Below, in pieces: positions 33,234-42,853 of a DNA stretch of 64,000 bases. The notes below the pieces were generated by a model. It saw nothing but the letters and a program-made list of their open reading frames with translations, made no database searches and was not told the origin of the DNA. The position numbers were made by a program, and so were the translations under genes. The stretch's first letter is position 1, and each line of letters opens with the position of its first letter. Source of the stretch: Paenibacillus sp. UNC499MF (GTDB taxonomy: Bacteria > Bacillota > Bacilli > Paenibacillales > NBRC-103111); contig NZ_FNVF01000002.1 of the NCBI RefSeq assembly GCF_900107975.1, positions 201,178-265,177 on the forward strand. The letters run 5' to 3'.

Positions 33234-33611
33234 GTGACCCAAACTTTGACCGGAATCGATCATGTTCAACTGCCTGTTTCAAACCTGGAGCAGTCCATCG
33301 AGTGGTATGGGAAAATGTTCGGCTGTACCCTGCTCGACAACTACGGGGAATGTGCGATGCTGAAACTGGAGAACGGCCCCAATTTAATGCTGTGGCAGTC
33401 TAACGACTATTCTTCCGCACATTTTGACAAAGACGGGGAGACCATGCCGGTCATTTTCTTCAGAAGCAATGAGATTGATCTCCTTGCCCGCAGGCTGGAA
33501 GAAGAGCAGGTCAGAATCGTCAGCTTCGATGACGGCGGCTTCGCCAAGTTTCTGAAATTTTACGATATTAACGATAACTTCATCGGCGTTTTACAACTGG
33601 CGGAGGCTTAA
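33234..33611 (+). CDS. Glyoxalase/bleomycin-resistance (VOC) protein
   Basis: A 125-residue VOC-superfamily protein. Seen: starting pattern GIDHVQLPVSNLEQSIEWY with a His metal-ligand candidate and a C-terminal strand FLKFYDINDNFIGVLQL with a D-x-N rather than a D-P-x-G-N turn. Members detoxify, sequester antibiotics or act as dioxygenases. GTG start with AAGGAG upstream. It has its own promoter and terminator and so may be unrelated to the cluster or be a self-protection protein; sequence alone does not tell. Confidence 0.87.
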   Translation: MTQTLTGIDHVQLPVSNLEQSIEWYGKMFGCTLLDNYGECAMLKLENGPNLMLWQSNDYSSAHFDKDGETMPVIFFRSNEIDLLARRLEEEQVRIVSFDDGGFAKFLKFYDINDNFIGVLQLAEA

Positions 33612-33625
33612 AAGGCGCGTCAGGC

Positions 33626-33655
33626 AACCGGTACCCGGAAGGGGCCGGTTTTTTT
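33626..33655 (+). terminator. Terminator after the VOC gene
   Basis: AACCGG (33626-33631) pairs with CCGGTT (33645-33650), with CCC/GGG pairing inside, and is followed by a T run to 33655. Confidence 0.8.
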
Positions 33656-33807
33656 GCGTTTTCTGACGGACGTGCAGCTTTAACCCGCAGCATTACGCAT
33701 GGAAACCCGAGAAGACAGAACGGAGGAAACCTACAATAAACGTATACGGCGAACCTGGATAGCAACCTGTCCGGCGAGGCTCACAAAGACATTGAAGGTG
33801 CGGGAAA

Positions 33808-34653
33808 ATGACACAAGTTTTTCATCGCTCGAAAGTTTCATGCCAGCTCACTCCATGGGGAGAGGCTTACCGGGATGGTCTTAAAGAGCTGGCAGCGCTG
33901 GATGTGGCCTATATAGAAATCGGCAGCAGGCTGCTATTGCCTTTTGAGCGGGAAATCAGCCGATGGCGGGAGCTGCTGGACGAAACGGGCCACAGCGTGT
34001 CCGGTGTATTCGAATTCGGGCATTTCGCCGGCTGGAACCGGCGCCGGGAAATCTATCTTCACCACGACCGGCTGGCGAGAATGCTGGAGCCGGCCGGCAT
34101 CGGCCGGGTGATTCTGGGCCCCGGCATCCGGCTGAAACGGGGCTGGACCGGGGAAGACCGGCTCCGCATGGTGGCCATGGTGGCGGAAATTCACAAGCGG
34201 TACAGCTTTTACGGAGTAGCCGCGGCCATTCATCCGCACATTTCCCACTGCATTTATACGCAGGAGGAAATCGATTACGTCATGGAGCGGGCACCCGGCG
34301 GTCTCGGGCTGGTCCCCGATGTGGGGCATCTTCATGAAGCCGGTATCGGGATGCGGCATCTGCTGAAGCGGTACGGCCCGAGAATAACGGCTCTGCATGT
34401 GAAAGATGCCCGTCCTGCAGAGAGCGGCCCGGGGAACGCCCGGCCGGGCAGCCGTAAATCCGTTTTTACGGAGCTGGGAGGCGGGACGCTTGATCTTCCT
34501 TCTCTCCTGCAGGACCTGATCGCGCATGACTTCCGGGGTTTTCTGACCCTGGAAATGGACGAAGTTTCTTGTCCGCCGGGTGAAGCTGTACGGCTATCTC
34601 TGGATGTTCTGGAGAGAGAAAAACGAAATTCAGTCAAGAAAGGAAGAAAATAG
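33808..34653 (+). CDS. Sugar phosphate isomerase/epimerase (xylose isomerase-like TIM barrel)
   Basis: A 281-residue TIM-barrel protein of the AP endonuclease 2/IolE type. Seen: AAIHPHISHCIYTQEEIDYVM, GLGLVPDVGHLHEAG and ALHVKDARP followed by FTELGGGTLDLP, which supply the Glu/Asp/His metal ligands. Homologues isomerise, epimerise or dehydrate sugars or inositols. Its substrate may be a heptose or the building block of the cluster. The protein ends six bp before the first ABC exporter gene, so co-expression is likely. Confidence 0.85.
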   Translation: MTQVFHRSKVSCQLTPWGEAYRDGLKELAALDVAYIEIGSRLLLPFEREISRWRELLDETGHSVSGVFEFGHFAGWNRRREIYLHHDRLARMLEPAGIGRVILGPGIRLKRGWTGEDRLRMVAMVAEIHKRYSFYGVAAAIHPHISHCIYTQEEIDYVMERAPGGLGLVPDVGHLHEAGIGMRHLLKRYGPRITALHVKDARPAESGPGNARPGSRKSVFTELGGGTLDLPSLLQDLIAHDFRGFLTLEMDEVSCPPGEAVRLSLDVLEREKRNSVKKGRK

Positions 34654-34659
34654 ACGGAC

Positions 34660-36408
34660 ATGTGGACAAAGCTACCGATCCTCCCTTATTTTCGCCTGGT
34701 CGGCCCTTATCTGAACCGGCACAAGAGCCGGTTCGCGCTGCTGACGCTGCTGCTGGCAGTCAATATTGCCATACAGCTTACCATTCCCTGGCTGTTAATG
34801 AAGTATTTTGATTCCCTGAATTCTCCCAAGCCCGAGGAAACATTCATTTTCCTGTTCATCCTGCTGGGCGTGTGTTACCAGCTTCTTTCGCTGGCTTCCG
34901 ACTATGTCGGAGAGCATGTCGGCTGGTCGGCCGCCAACAAACTCCGCAGCCGGCTAATGCGGCATTGTCTGGGGCAGGATATCGCTTTCTTCCATCAATA
35001 CGGCCCGGGAGAACTGCTGGACCGCGTAGACGGAGCGGTCAACGGGCTGGCTGAGTTTTTTTATAAATTTGTGGTCCGCTTCACGAATAATCTGGTGCTT
35101 CTAGTCGTCACCCTCATTGTTCTTTACAACGTCCACTGGGTTGCAGGGACTGTGATGACCTTGTTTGTCGCCGGAGCGGCTCTTATGTATTACCTTCTTC
35201 GCGATTACGCCCTTCCGCACTGGGTCCGCGTCGGTGAAACGTCTTCCGCCTTCTTCGGTTTTATCGGCGAACAGCTGACGAATACGGAAGATACCCGCTC
35301 TAGCGGAGCTTCCGGATACGTGATGCGGAAGTTAAAAGCACATCTGAATCAGTGGCTGCCTGTTCATATGGAGGCCGGCCGCGCCTTCACCGTCATGTGG
35401 ATGAGTTCCATGCTGCTGCTCGCTTTAAGCACAATCCTCACATTCGGCGTAAGCTCTTGGCTGTGGCATGCCGGTGCGGCAGGCCCCGGAACCGTCTACA
35501 TGATTATGATGTACACGGTTATGCTGGTCGGGCCTATCGATACCATCCGGCTGGAGCTGGGCGCGCTGCAGCGGGCTTCGGCCAATATCGAACGGATCCG
35601 GCAGCTGTTCGAGGTCCGGCCGAAGGTGGGCGATCCCGCGGGGGAGGGGGACACCCTCCGAGAAGGCGCGCTGTCCGTCGAATTCAGCGGCGTTACATTC
35701 GGCTATACCCCCGGCGAACCGGTGCTGCAAGGAATCGGGTTCAAGCTGGAGGCGGGCGAAACGCTCGGCATAGTAGGCCGCACGGGAAGCGGCAAAACCT
35801 CGATAGCAAGGCTGCTTTTGCGCCTTTACGATCCGCAGTCGGGCACAGTCTCTCTGGGCGGTACCGACATTAGCCGCGTCAAGCTTTCCGCGCTGAGGGA
35901 GCGTGTAGGCATCGTCACGCAGGACGTGCAGATTTTTAAAGGCACGGTCCGGGATAATTTGACCTTTTTTAACTCAGACATCCCGGATGAGAAAATTGTC
36001 AGCCTGCTTACCGATTTAAGCCTGGACAGCTGGTTCGGGTCGCTCCCGCAAGGCTTGGATACGCAGCTGGAAGCCGGAGGAGGCGGACTGTCCGCGGGCG
36101 AGGCCCAATTGCTGGCATTCGCGCGAGTTTTTCTCAAGGATCCGGGGCTCATCATTCTGGATGAAGCTTCTTCCCGTCTCGATCCGGCAACGGAGGAAAA
36201 GCTCGACCTCGCCGTAAGGAAGCTGCTCCGGGGAAGAACGGCTATCCTTATCGCCCACCGGCTGAGTACGCTCCGGCATGTGGACCGGATTTTGGTGATG
36301 GACAGCGGGCGGATTGCGGAGAACGGTCTCCAGGGAGCCTTATTGGAAGACCCCGATTCGCGCTATTCCCGGCTGCTGCGCCAAAGCCTGCGCAGCCGGA
36401 CGGTATGA
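34660..36408 (+). CDS. ABC exporter half 1A (catalytic Glu present)
   Basis: A 582-residue half-transporter: six hydrophobic segments in the first ~310 residues, then an ATPase domain. Seen: Walker A GRTGSGKT, signature GLSAGE (not LSGGQ), Walker [10 protein letters not shown] with the catalytic Glu, H-loop IAHRLST. Its own signature is degenerate, whereas its Walker B is intact, so it should pair with the next protein, which has the opposite pattern. It overlaps that gene by four bases. Type IV exporter, probably moving a glycoconjugate, lipid or peptide. AAGGAAG precedes ATG. Confidence 0.92.
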   Translation: MWTKLPILPYFRLVGPYLNRHKSRFALLTLLLAVNIAIQLTIPWLLMKYFDSLNSPKPEETFIFLFILLGVCYQLLSLASDYVGEHVGWSAANKLRSRLMRHCLGQDIAFFHQYGPGELLDRVDGAVNGLAEFFYKFVVRFTNNLVLLVVTLIVLYNVHWVAGTVMTLFVAGAALMYYLLRDYALPHWVRVGETSSAFFGFIGEQLTNTEDTRSSGASGYVMRKLKAHLNQWLPVHMEAGRAFTVMWMSSMLLLALSTILTFGVSSWLWHAGAAGPGTVYMIMMYTVMLVGPIDTIRLELGALQRASANIERIRQLFEVRPKVGDPAGEGDTLREGALSVEFSGVTFGYTPGEPVLQGIGFKLEAGETLGIVGRTGSGKTSIARLLLRLYDPQSGTVSLGGTDISRVKLSALRERVGIVTQDVQIFKGTVRDNLTFFNSDIPDEKIVSLLTDLSLDSWFGSLPQGLDTQLEAGGGGLSAGEAQLLAFARVFLKDPGLIILDEASSRLDPATEEKLDLAVRKLLRGRTAILIAHRLSTLRHVDRILVMDSGRIAENGLQGALLEDPDSRYSRLLRQSLRSRTV

Positions 36409-38147
36409 GCCCGCTTCGGCTGATGTGGAGTTTGTCGGCCGGCTATCCCCGGCTTTTCTGGAGAGGGGCCGCGATCTGGCTGCCGTTCAATCTGTCTCCC
36501 GTAATCGCGGGTCTGCTGGTCAAGCTGGTTTTCGACAAGCTGGCGGGCACCGGAGAGGAGGCGGGCGGGGTATGGTTCGTCATCGCGCTGCTGGCCGTGA
36601 ACGCGCTGATTTCGGCAGGGTCCATCGTGTGGGGGACACGGACGGAGACGGAGCTGAACTTCCGCGTTAAGAGCCTGATCCGGCAAAACCTGCTGGAGCA
36701 TACTCTGAAACGGCCCGGAGCCCGGTCCATCCCTTACACGACGGGCGAAGCCGTCTCGACGTTTCGGGACGATGTGGAGGAGCTGGCCAACCTGCTGCGT
36801 CTGTACAACCTGCTGCCTGTCAAAGCTCTGTTTGCGGTTGCGGCCGGCGTAATTCTATGGTCGGCTTCCCCCCGCATAACCTTGCTTGTTTTTTTACCGC
36901 TTGTGTTTATTCTGAGTCTCGGTCAATTGGCTGCGGCTTCTCTGCAAAAAAGACGGGAAGCTTCCCGGACAGCCGAGAGCGGGATATCGGGCTTTATCGG
37001 GGAGGTTTGCGGCGCGGCCCAGGCAATCCGGCTCGGGAATGCGGAGACTTTCGTAAGCCGCCGCTTCCGGTCTCTCGGAGAGACGCGCATGAAGGCCGTT
37101 CTGCAAGAAAGGCTGCTGGACGGGACCGTCTCGGCCGTTTTTACGAACACCCTGCAGACCGGAACGGGGTTCATTCTGCTGGCGGCCTCTTTTCTTTCGG
37201 GGAAAGGAGAGCTGACCGTGGGGAGCTTCGCCCTGTTTGTCGCTTATATCGGTGTTATGACGGGGTTTGTCCAATACGCGGGGCATCTCTTGAAAACATA
37301 CAGGCAGGCGCGAGTGTCCGTAAACAGGCTGCTCCATCTTCTGCAGGGAGCCCCGCCCGGTACGCTGCTCGCTCGGAGGACGCCGGACCCGGAGGCAGAA
37401 GCTTCACAGCCGCCCGGCCTTCCCGCTTTCCCGGACGTGCTGCAGCTGCTGGAAACCAGGGGGCTGACTTACCTTCACGGCCGCACGGACAGGGGAATCC
37501 GGAACATAGACCTTCACATTCCCGGAGGATCGTTCGTGGTCGTTACGGGGCGGAACGGTTCCGGTAAAACGACGCTGCTGCGGACGCTGCTCGGACTGCT
37601 GCCTGCGGACGCAGGAGAAATACGCTGGAACCTGGAGAAAGTGGAGGAGCCGGACCGGTTTTTTACGCCGCCGCGGGCCGCTTATACCCCGCAGGCGCCG
37701 GGCCTTTTTAACGGTTCCCTGAAGGAAAACATTTTGCTCGGCTTGGCCGAAGAACGGCTCGGAGAGGCGGTTCATCAGGCCGTGCTGGAAAAGGACGTCC
37801 GTCAGCTGGAAAACGGCCTCGATACTGTCGTCGGCGTGAAGGGGGTCAAGCTGTCCGGAGGCCAGATTCAGCGGACGGCGGCGGCGCGGATGTTTATCCG
37901 GAAGAGCAGCCTCCTCGTCCTGGACGACTTGTCCAGCGCCCTGGACGCCCGGACGGAAAACGAGCTGTGGAAGCGGCTGGATCAGCTCCGGGATACGACC
38001 TTCCTGGTCGTTTCCCATCGCAGGGCCGCTTTCGAGAGAGCGGATCATATCGTCGTTCTGAAGGACGGCAGGGTTGAGGGGCAGGGCACCCTGGACGAAC
38101 TTCTGCGCTCCTCGGAAGAAATGCGGAGCTTATGGGAGCGGCCGTAA
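36405..38147 (+). CDS. ABC exporter half 1B (degenerate catalytic site)
   Basis: A 580-residue half-transporter, partner of 1A. Seen: about six membrane segments, Walker A GRNGSGKT, canonical signature KLSGGQ and Walker [10 protein letters not shown], where the usual catalytic Glu is Asp. With 1A it builds one complete ATP site (1A Walker B plus 1B LSGGQ) and one degenerate site, as in known heterodimeric exporters. An ATGA overlap couples the two. Confidence 0.92.
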   Translation: MSPLRLMWSLSAGYPRLFWRGAAIWLPFNLSPVIAGLLVKLVFDKLAGTGEEAGGVWFVIALLAVNALISAGSIVWGTRTETELNFRVKSLIRQNLLEHTLKRPGARSIPYTTGEAVSTFRDDVEELANLLRLYNLLPVKALFAVAAGVILWSASPRITLLVFLPLVFILSLGQLAAASLQKRREASRTAESGISGFIGEVCGAAQAIRLGNAETFVSRRFRSLGETRMKAVLQERLLDGTVSAVFTNTLQTGTGFILLAASFLSGKGELTVGSFALFVAYIGVMTGFVQYAGHLLKTYRQARVSVNRLLHLLQGAPPGTLLARRTPDPEAEASQPPGLPAFPDVLQLLETRGLTYLHGRTDRGIRNIDLHIPGGSFVVVTGRNGSGKTTLLRTLLGLLPADAGEIRWNLEKVEEPDRFFTPPRAAYTPQAPGLFNGSLKENILLGLAEERLGEAVHQAVLEKDVRQLENGLDTVVGVKGVKLSGGQIQRTAAARMFIRKSSLLVLDDLSSALDARTENELWKRLDQLRDTTFLVVSHRRAAFERADHIVVLKDGRVEGQGTLDELLRSSEEMRSLWERP

Positions 38148-38188
38148 AACCTGCATGAAATCCGATATTTTCAAGGAGGAAGAGCCGA

Positions 38189-39961
38189 GTGGCCTTTTTA
38201 TCGTTACCCAAGGTTCCGGTGCTCCGTTATTACAGGCTGCTCAGAACTTATCTGGCTGCGCTGCGCTGGCCCGTTCTGGCCCTCTGCGCACTGGTGGCCC
38301 TCAATATCGGCCTGCAGCTGGCTAATCCTCAAGTGCTGCGCGTACTTATCGATACGGGACATTCTTCTTCCGCCGCGGGCGCGGCGGGACTGGCCGCACT
38401 GTTTGCCGGGCTGGCTTTGCTCCAGCTGTTTGCCACGGTCGGTGCCGACTATGCGGGGGAGCGGATCGGCTGGACGGCGGCGAACCGGCTCAGGGGAGAT
38501 CTGCTGGAGCACTGTTTGAGGCAGGACGGTTCATTTTTTCAGAAGCATCCGGCAGGCGAGCTGATCGAGCGCATAGACGGCGACGTGAGAGGGGTGTCCG
38601 GTTTTTTCGCTATGCTGACGGTGTCCTTGTGCGGCAATATCGGTCTAATCGTCGGCGTGCTGGTTGTCCTTTATTATGAAAACGGCTGGATGGGAGCCGT
38701 TATGACGTTATTTGTCGCGGCGGCTCTGTTTACGTTCGGCCGGATACGGGAATGGACGCTTCCGTTCTGGGTGCGGATGGGGGAAGCTGGGGCGGACTTC
38801 TACGCCTTCCTCGGAGACCAGCTGGCCCATACCGAAGATACGCGTTCCAGCGGAGCCGAAGCCTATGCCATGCACAAATTCCGTCAGATACTTCGGCAGT
38901 GGTTCCCGAGGCATATGCGGGCCGGGTTTGGTTTTTCCCTGATGTGGGCGGCTTCCACCGTGATTCTGGGGCTGGGAACGGTACTTGTTCTCGCGCTGGG
39001 CACTTATTTATGGACCGGCGGCCTGATTACCGCGGGGGCTCTGTACATGATGCTGTTTTATATGGGCCTTCTTGCGGGACCGCTGGATGGGATCAGGGAC
39101 CTGATCGCAAGTTTACAGCGGGCCGAGGCCCATCTGGAAAGGATCGGCGGACTGCTGGCCGAGGCGCCGGTTATCCGGGACCCTGCGCCGGAGGAGGAAG
39201 CGCAGCTGGGGGAAGGCCCGCTCTCCGTGGACTTCCGGGGAGTGAATTTTAATTACGGCGGCGAATCCGGCAGCGTCCTTTCGGACCTCACGTTCAGTCT
39301 GCAAGCGGGCAAGTCGCTCGGCATCGTCGGCAGGACGGGCAGCGGCAAAACCTCCGTGATCCGCCTGCTCCTGAGGCTGTATGATCCCGCAGAGGGCGCC
39401 GTTCTGCTCGGAGGAACGGATATACGCCGCGTGCGGCTGGCGCAGCTTCGCGAGCGCGTCGGCCTTGTAACGCAGGAGGTGCGGATTTTAAGCGGAAGCG
39501 TCCGGGATAACGTTACGTTCTTCGCCCCGGATATTCCGGACGAACGGATTGTGGAAGTCTTGGATGGGCTGGGGCTCGGGGAATGGTATCGTACGCTGCC
39601 TGCGGGACTCGATACGGTGTTAGGGGCGCAGGGAGAAGGATTATCCGCAGGCGAAGCCCAACTGCTCGCGCTTGCCCGTATCTTTTTGCGGAATCCTTCT
39701 CTGGTCGTTCTGGATGAGGCTTCTTCCAGGCTGGACCCTTCTACCGAGGAAAAAGTGCAGCAGGCCACAAACCGGCTCCTTCAAGGCAGAACGGCCATCG
39801 TTATTGCGCATCGGCTGAACACGCTGCGCGGGGTAGACCGCATTCTCGTGATGGACGGGGGAAAAATCGCGGAGCAGGGGAGCCGCCAAGCTTTGGCGGA
39901 CCGGCCGAGTTCCCGCTATTCCCGGCTATTAAGACAAGCATCCGGAAAGGAGACTATATGA
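38189..39961 (+). CDS. ABC exporter half 2A (catalytic Glu present)
   Basis: A 590-residue half-transporter resembling 1A: shared phrases ERIGWTAANRL, HPAGELIERIDGDV, DTRSSGAEAY, Walker A GRTGSGKT, signature GLSAGE and Walker B LVVLDEASS. GTG start with AAGGAGG upstream. The 41-bp gap after 1B separates the two transporter pairs. Part of a second complete heterodimer with 2B. Confidence 0.92.
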   Translation: MAFLSLPKVPVLRYYRLLRTYLAALRWPVLALCALVALNIGLQLANPQVLRVLIDTGHSSSAAGAAGLAALFAGLALLQLFATVGADYAGERIGWTAANRLRGDLLEHCLRQDGSFFQKHPAGELIERIDGDVRGVSGFFAMLTVSLCGNIGLIVGVLVVLYYENGWMGAVMTLFVAAALFTFGRIREWTLPFWVRMGEAGADFYAFLGDQLAHTEDTRSSGAEAYAMHKFRQILRQWFPRHMRAGFGFSLMWAASTVILGLGTVLVLALGTYLWTGGLITAGALYMMLFYMGLLAGPLDGIRDLIASLQRAEAHLERIGGLLAEAPVIRDPAPEEEAQLGEGPLSVDFRGVNFNYGGESGSVLSDLTFSLQAGKSLGIVGRTGSGKTSVIRLLLRLYDPAEGAVLLGGTDIRRVRLAQLRERVGLVTQEVRILSGSVRDNVTFFAPDIPDERIVEVLDGLGLGEWYRTLPAGLDTVLGAQGEGLSAGEAQLLALARIFLRNPSLVVLDEASSRLDPSTEEKVQQATNRLLQGRTAIVIAHRLNTLRGVDRILVMDGGKIAEQGSRQALADRPSSRYSRLLRQASGKETI

Positions 39962-41727
39962 ACACGAGGCAATTTTTATGGAGGATGGCCGCTTACCATC
40001 CCGGATTGTTTTGGAAAGGCATTCTGCAATGGCTTCCCTTTAACCTTGCTCCGGTTGCCGTGGGCCTCCTGATGAAAATGTTTTTCGATCAGCTCACGGG
40101 TCATTCGGGCTTATCCGGCGTCACCTGGTTCGTCGTAGCCCTGCTCGCCGTCAATGCGGCCGCGACGCTGGGATCGATCCGGTTCGCGTCCCGCACCGAA
40201 ACCGCTCTTAATTTCCGCGTCAAAGGACTGATCCGCCAAAATCTGCTGAATCACATACTCAGCCAGCCTGGAGCGAGAGCCATACCCGGGTCGCCCGGCG
40301 AGGCCGTCAGCCAGTTCCGGGACGATGTGGATCAACTGGCCGATACGATACGGAACGTGAACCTTCTTATGGTCAAAACGGTTTCCTTCCTTGCGGCGCT
40401 TGCCGTTTTATTCGCGGTAAACGTCACGGTAACGGCGGGCGTCATTCTTCCGCTGGTCGTCGTATTAGCTCTTGTGCAGATCAGTATCATCCGGATGAAC
40501 GTCCGGCTCCGGCCGAAGGGCAGCGGTCGGCGGGAGTTGTCCGGCTTTATGAGCGAGGTGTTCCAGGCGGTGCTGGCGGTTAAAGTGGCGGGAGCCGAGG
40601 ACAACGTAGTGGAAGAGTTCTCCCGTCTTTCCAATGACCGGCGGAAGCAGGTCTCCCGCGAAAGAGTCATGAGCCAGCTTATGTACGCGCTGCTGCCGAA
40701 TCTGGTCCAGATCGGATCCGGCATTCTTTTGCTGGCCGGAGCGCGCCTGCTCGGACCGGGAGAGTTTACCGTCGGAGATTACGCCCTGTTCGTTCATCTG
40801 CTGCTGCATATGAGCAAGTTTATTGAGTACAGCGGAACCAGCATCACGCAGATCAAACAGGTAAAAGGGTATTTAAGGCGCCTGACCTGGCTGCTTCAGG
40901 GGTCGTCACTGGACAGGATGATCGACCTCAAACCCCTGGATCTGGCGGAAACTTCACCGGCCGCCGCACCGCCGGCCGTTTCGGAATCCAGGCAGTTCAA
41001 ACAGCTTCAGACGAAATCTCTGACCTATTATTATCCCGGCACCTCCAAAGGAATCAAGCGGATCGATCTTCAGATCTCCCGCGGCTCTTTTGTCGTCGTC
41101 GTCGGACGAATCGGCTCGGGAAAAACGACCCTGCTCAGAACGATCCTGGGTCTGCTGCCGGCGGCGGCCGGAGAGATCCGCTGGAATAACCGGCGGATTG
41201 CGAATCCGGGCGAATTCTTTATTCCTCCGCGTATCGCTTATACGCCTCAAGTGCCCAAGCTGTACAACGAAACGCTGAAGGAGAATATTTTGCTCGGCCT
41301 GCCTGAGGAGGGCTTGGAACAGGCCATTTATGACGCCGTGCTGGAAGAAGACGTACGCCTGCTGGAAAAAGGTCTGGATACGGCGGTCGGTGTCCGGGGC
41401 GTGAAGCTGTCGAACGGTCAGATCCAGCGCGCCGCCGCCGCCCGGATGTTTGTCCGCCGCAGCGAGGTTCTTGTCGTCGACGACATGTCGAGCGCCCTGG
41501 ATGCCGAGACGGAGAGCAGACTATGGGAGCGTCTGAACAGCCGCACAGAAGCGACCTGCCTTGTCGTTTCTCACAGGAGTGCGGCTCTCAGGCGGGCGGA
41601 CCATATCATCGTTATGAAGGACGGGGCGATTGAGGCCCAGGGTACCTTCGGGGAACTGATCCTCGCTTCGGAGGAATTCAGAGCATTGTTGAATGAAACC
41701 GGCACTTTACCGGACAATCGTCCTTAA
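39958..41727 (+). CDS. ABC exporter half 2B (degenerate catalytic site)
   Basis: A 589-residue half-transporter resembling 1B. Seen: Walker A GRIGSGKT, signature KLSNGQ (Gly to Asn) and Walker B VLVVDDMSS with Asp in place of Glu. With 2A it restores one good ATP site. It follows 2A with an ATGA overlap. Two tandem heterodimers suggest ancient duplication of the pair, with possible specialisation to two substrates. Confidence 0.92.
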   Translation: MNTRQFLWRMAAYHPGLFWKGILQWLPFNLAPVAVGLLMKMFFDQLTGHSGLSGVTWFVVALLAVNAAATLGSIRFASRTETALNFRVKGLIRQNLLNHILSQPGARAIPGSPGEAVSQFRDDVDQLADTIRNVNLLMVKTVSFLAALAVLFAVNVTVTAGVILPLVVVLALVQISIIRMNVRLRPKGSGRRELSGFMSEVFQAVLAVKVAGAEDNVVEEFSRLSNDRRKQVSRERVMSQLMYALLPNLVQIGSGILLLAGARLLGPGEFTVGDYALFVHLLLHMSKFIEYSGTSITQIKQVKGYLRRLTWLLQGSSLDRMIDLKPLDLAETSPAAAPPAVSESRQFKQLQTKSLTYYYPGTSKGIKRIDLQISRGSFVVVVGRIGSGKTTLLRTILGLLPAAAGEIRWNNRRIANPGEFFIPPRIAYTPQVPKLYNETLKENILLGLPEEGLEQAIYDAVLEEDVRLLEKGLDTAVGVRGVKLSNGQIQRAAAARMFVRRSEVLVVDDMSSALDAETESRLWERLNSRTEATCLVVSHRSAALRRADHIIVMKDGAIEAQGTFGELILASEEFRALLNETGTLPDNRP

Positions 41728-41839
41728 AAAGCCGAGTGCTCCGCCTCCGCACTTCTTACACTGGACGTATGGAAGGACCGGTGGTTTCGGCCTTTCGGCT
41801 GCGAAAGCGGGTTTTCCCAACGGAAGAGAAGGTGATGAA

Positions 41840-42841
41840 TTGGAACCGAGCACCCAAAAAAAGCTGCTGGACTGCCTGAAGCGCAAGCCGCCGGGGACCA
41901 CGATTGTTCTCGGCGATATCCTGCTCGATGAATACACGGCTTGCACCACAGATTATTCCGCCAATGAACGCTGTACCGTCCTGCGTAAAGGACCCGGCCT
42001 ATATTTTCCGGGAAATGCCCTGAACGTCGCCTTGAACATCGCCGCATTGGGCGGGAAAGCGGCTGTTCTCGGCGCGCTGGGCACGGACGCGGAAGCGGAC
42101 AGGCTGCGCAGCCTGTCGGGGGACCGGATTGATACCGGCGGTCTGATCGCCGAGCATGGTAGACGAACGACGCTGAAAACCCGGCTGACGGACGGAAACG
42201 GGCTGCGGCTGCGCGTGGACAGGGAGGATAACACGCCGTTGTCCGCCCCGGCTGCGGAGCTTCTGCTGAAACGTGCGGACAGCTTGCCCGCCGCCGGCTG
42301 CGCCGTCCTGTCCGACCTGGGCAAAGGCGTGCTGCCGGATTCCCTGATCGCCGGTTATATCCGCCTGGCGGCGGATAAAGGCGTCCCGGTTCTCGTCGAT
42401 CCGGCGGGGGAGAACATCGGGCGCTACGCGCACGCTTCCGTGCTGTTCCCGAACCTTGCCGAGTTCAACAAGCTGACCTCGTGCAGTTATGACAATCCGG
42501 CCGAGGCGGCGCGTTACGCCCAAGGAAAGCTGGGCGACTGGGAGATCGGCGCCCTCGTCCTGAAAGCGGCGGAGGCGGGCAGCTTTCTGATTACCCCCGG
42601 AGAAATCCGCCATGTTCCCGCCTATTGCAAGGAACCGGTGTGCGAGGTAGGAGCCGGAGACTCATTCCTGGCGGCCTTTGCGGTTGGAATCGCCTATGGC
42701 CTGCCCTTGGCGGACAGTTTTGTGCTGAGCAGCGCATCCGCTGCCGTCTCTGTTTCCAAACCGTACACGTCGACAGTGAGCACCCGGGAATTGACCGCAT
42801 TTATCGGACAAAAGAACCAAAGGGGCGGAAGATGCCCGTAA
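41840..42841 (+). CDS. PfkB-type heptose-7-phosphate kinase (HldE kinase-like)
   Basis: A 333-residue sugar kinase resembling the kinase domain of HldE, which makes heptose 1,7-bisphosphate. Seen: VLGDILLDEY at the start, FPGNALNVALNIAALGG (substrate region) and the catalytic GAGDSF (VCEVGAGDSFLAAF). Longer in-frame starts reach back over the ABC gene; TTG at 41840 is preferred as it has GAAGGTG five bases upstream. It precedes GT9, HldC-like and GmhA-like genes, which together form a heptose pathway. The substrate is inferred. Confidence 0.85.
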   Translation: MEPSTQKKLLDCLKRKPPGTTIVLGDILLDEYTACTTDYSANERCTVLRKGPGLYFPGNALNVALNIAALGGKAAVLGALGTDAEADRLRSLSGDRIDTGGLIAEHGRRTTLKTRLTDGNGLRLRVDREDNTPLSAPAAELLLKRADSLPAAGCAVLSDLGKGVLPDSLIAGYIRLAADKGVPVLVDPAGENIGRYAHASVLFPNLAEFNKLTSCSYDNPAEAARYAQGKLGDWEIGALVLKAAEAGSFLITPGEIRHVPAYCKEPVCEVGAGDSFLAAFAVGIAYGLPLADSFVLSSASAAVSVSKPYTSTVSTRELTAFIGQKNQRGGRCP

Positions 42842-42853
42842 GGAGGCGGAGGT

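Noticed and set aside
33234-33611. VOC protein as a certain resistance gene for the product
   Set aside because: It has its own sigma-A-like promoter and terminator and lacks the cluster element; membership of the pathway cannot be shown.
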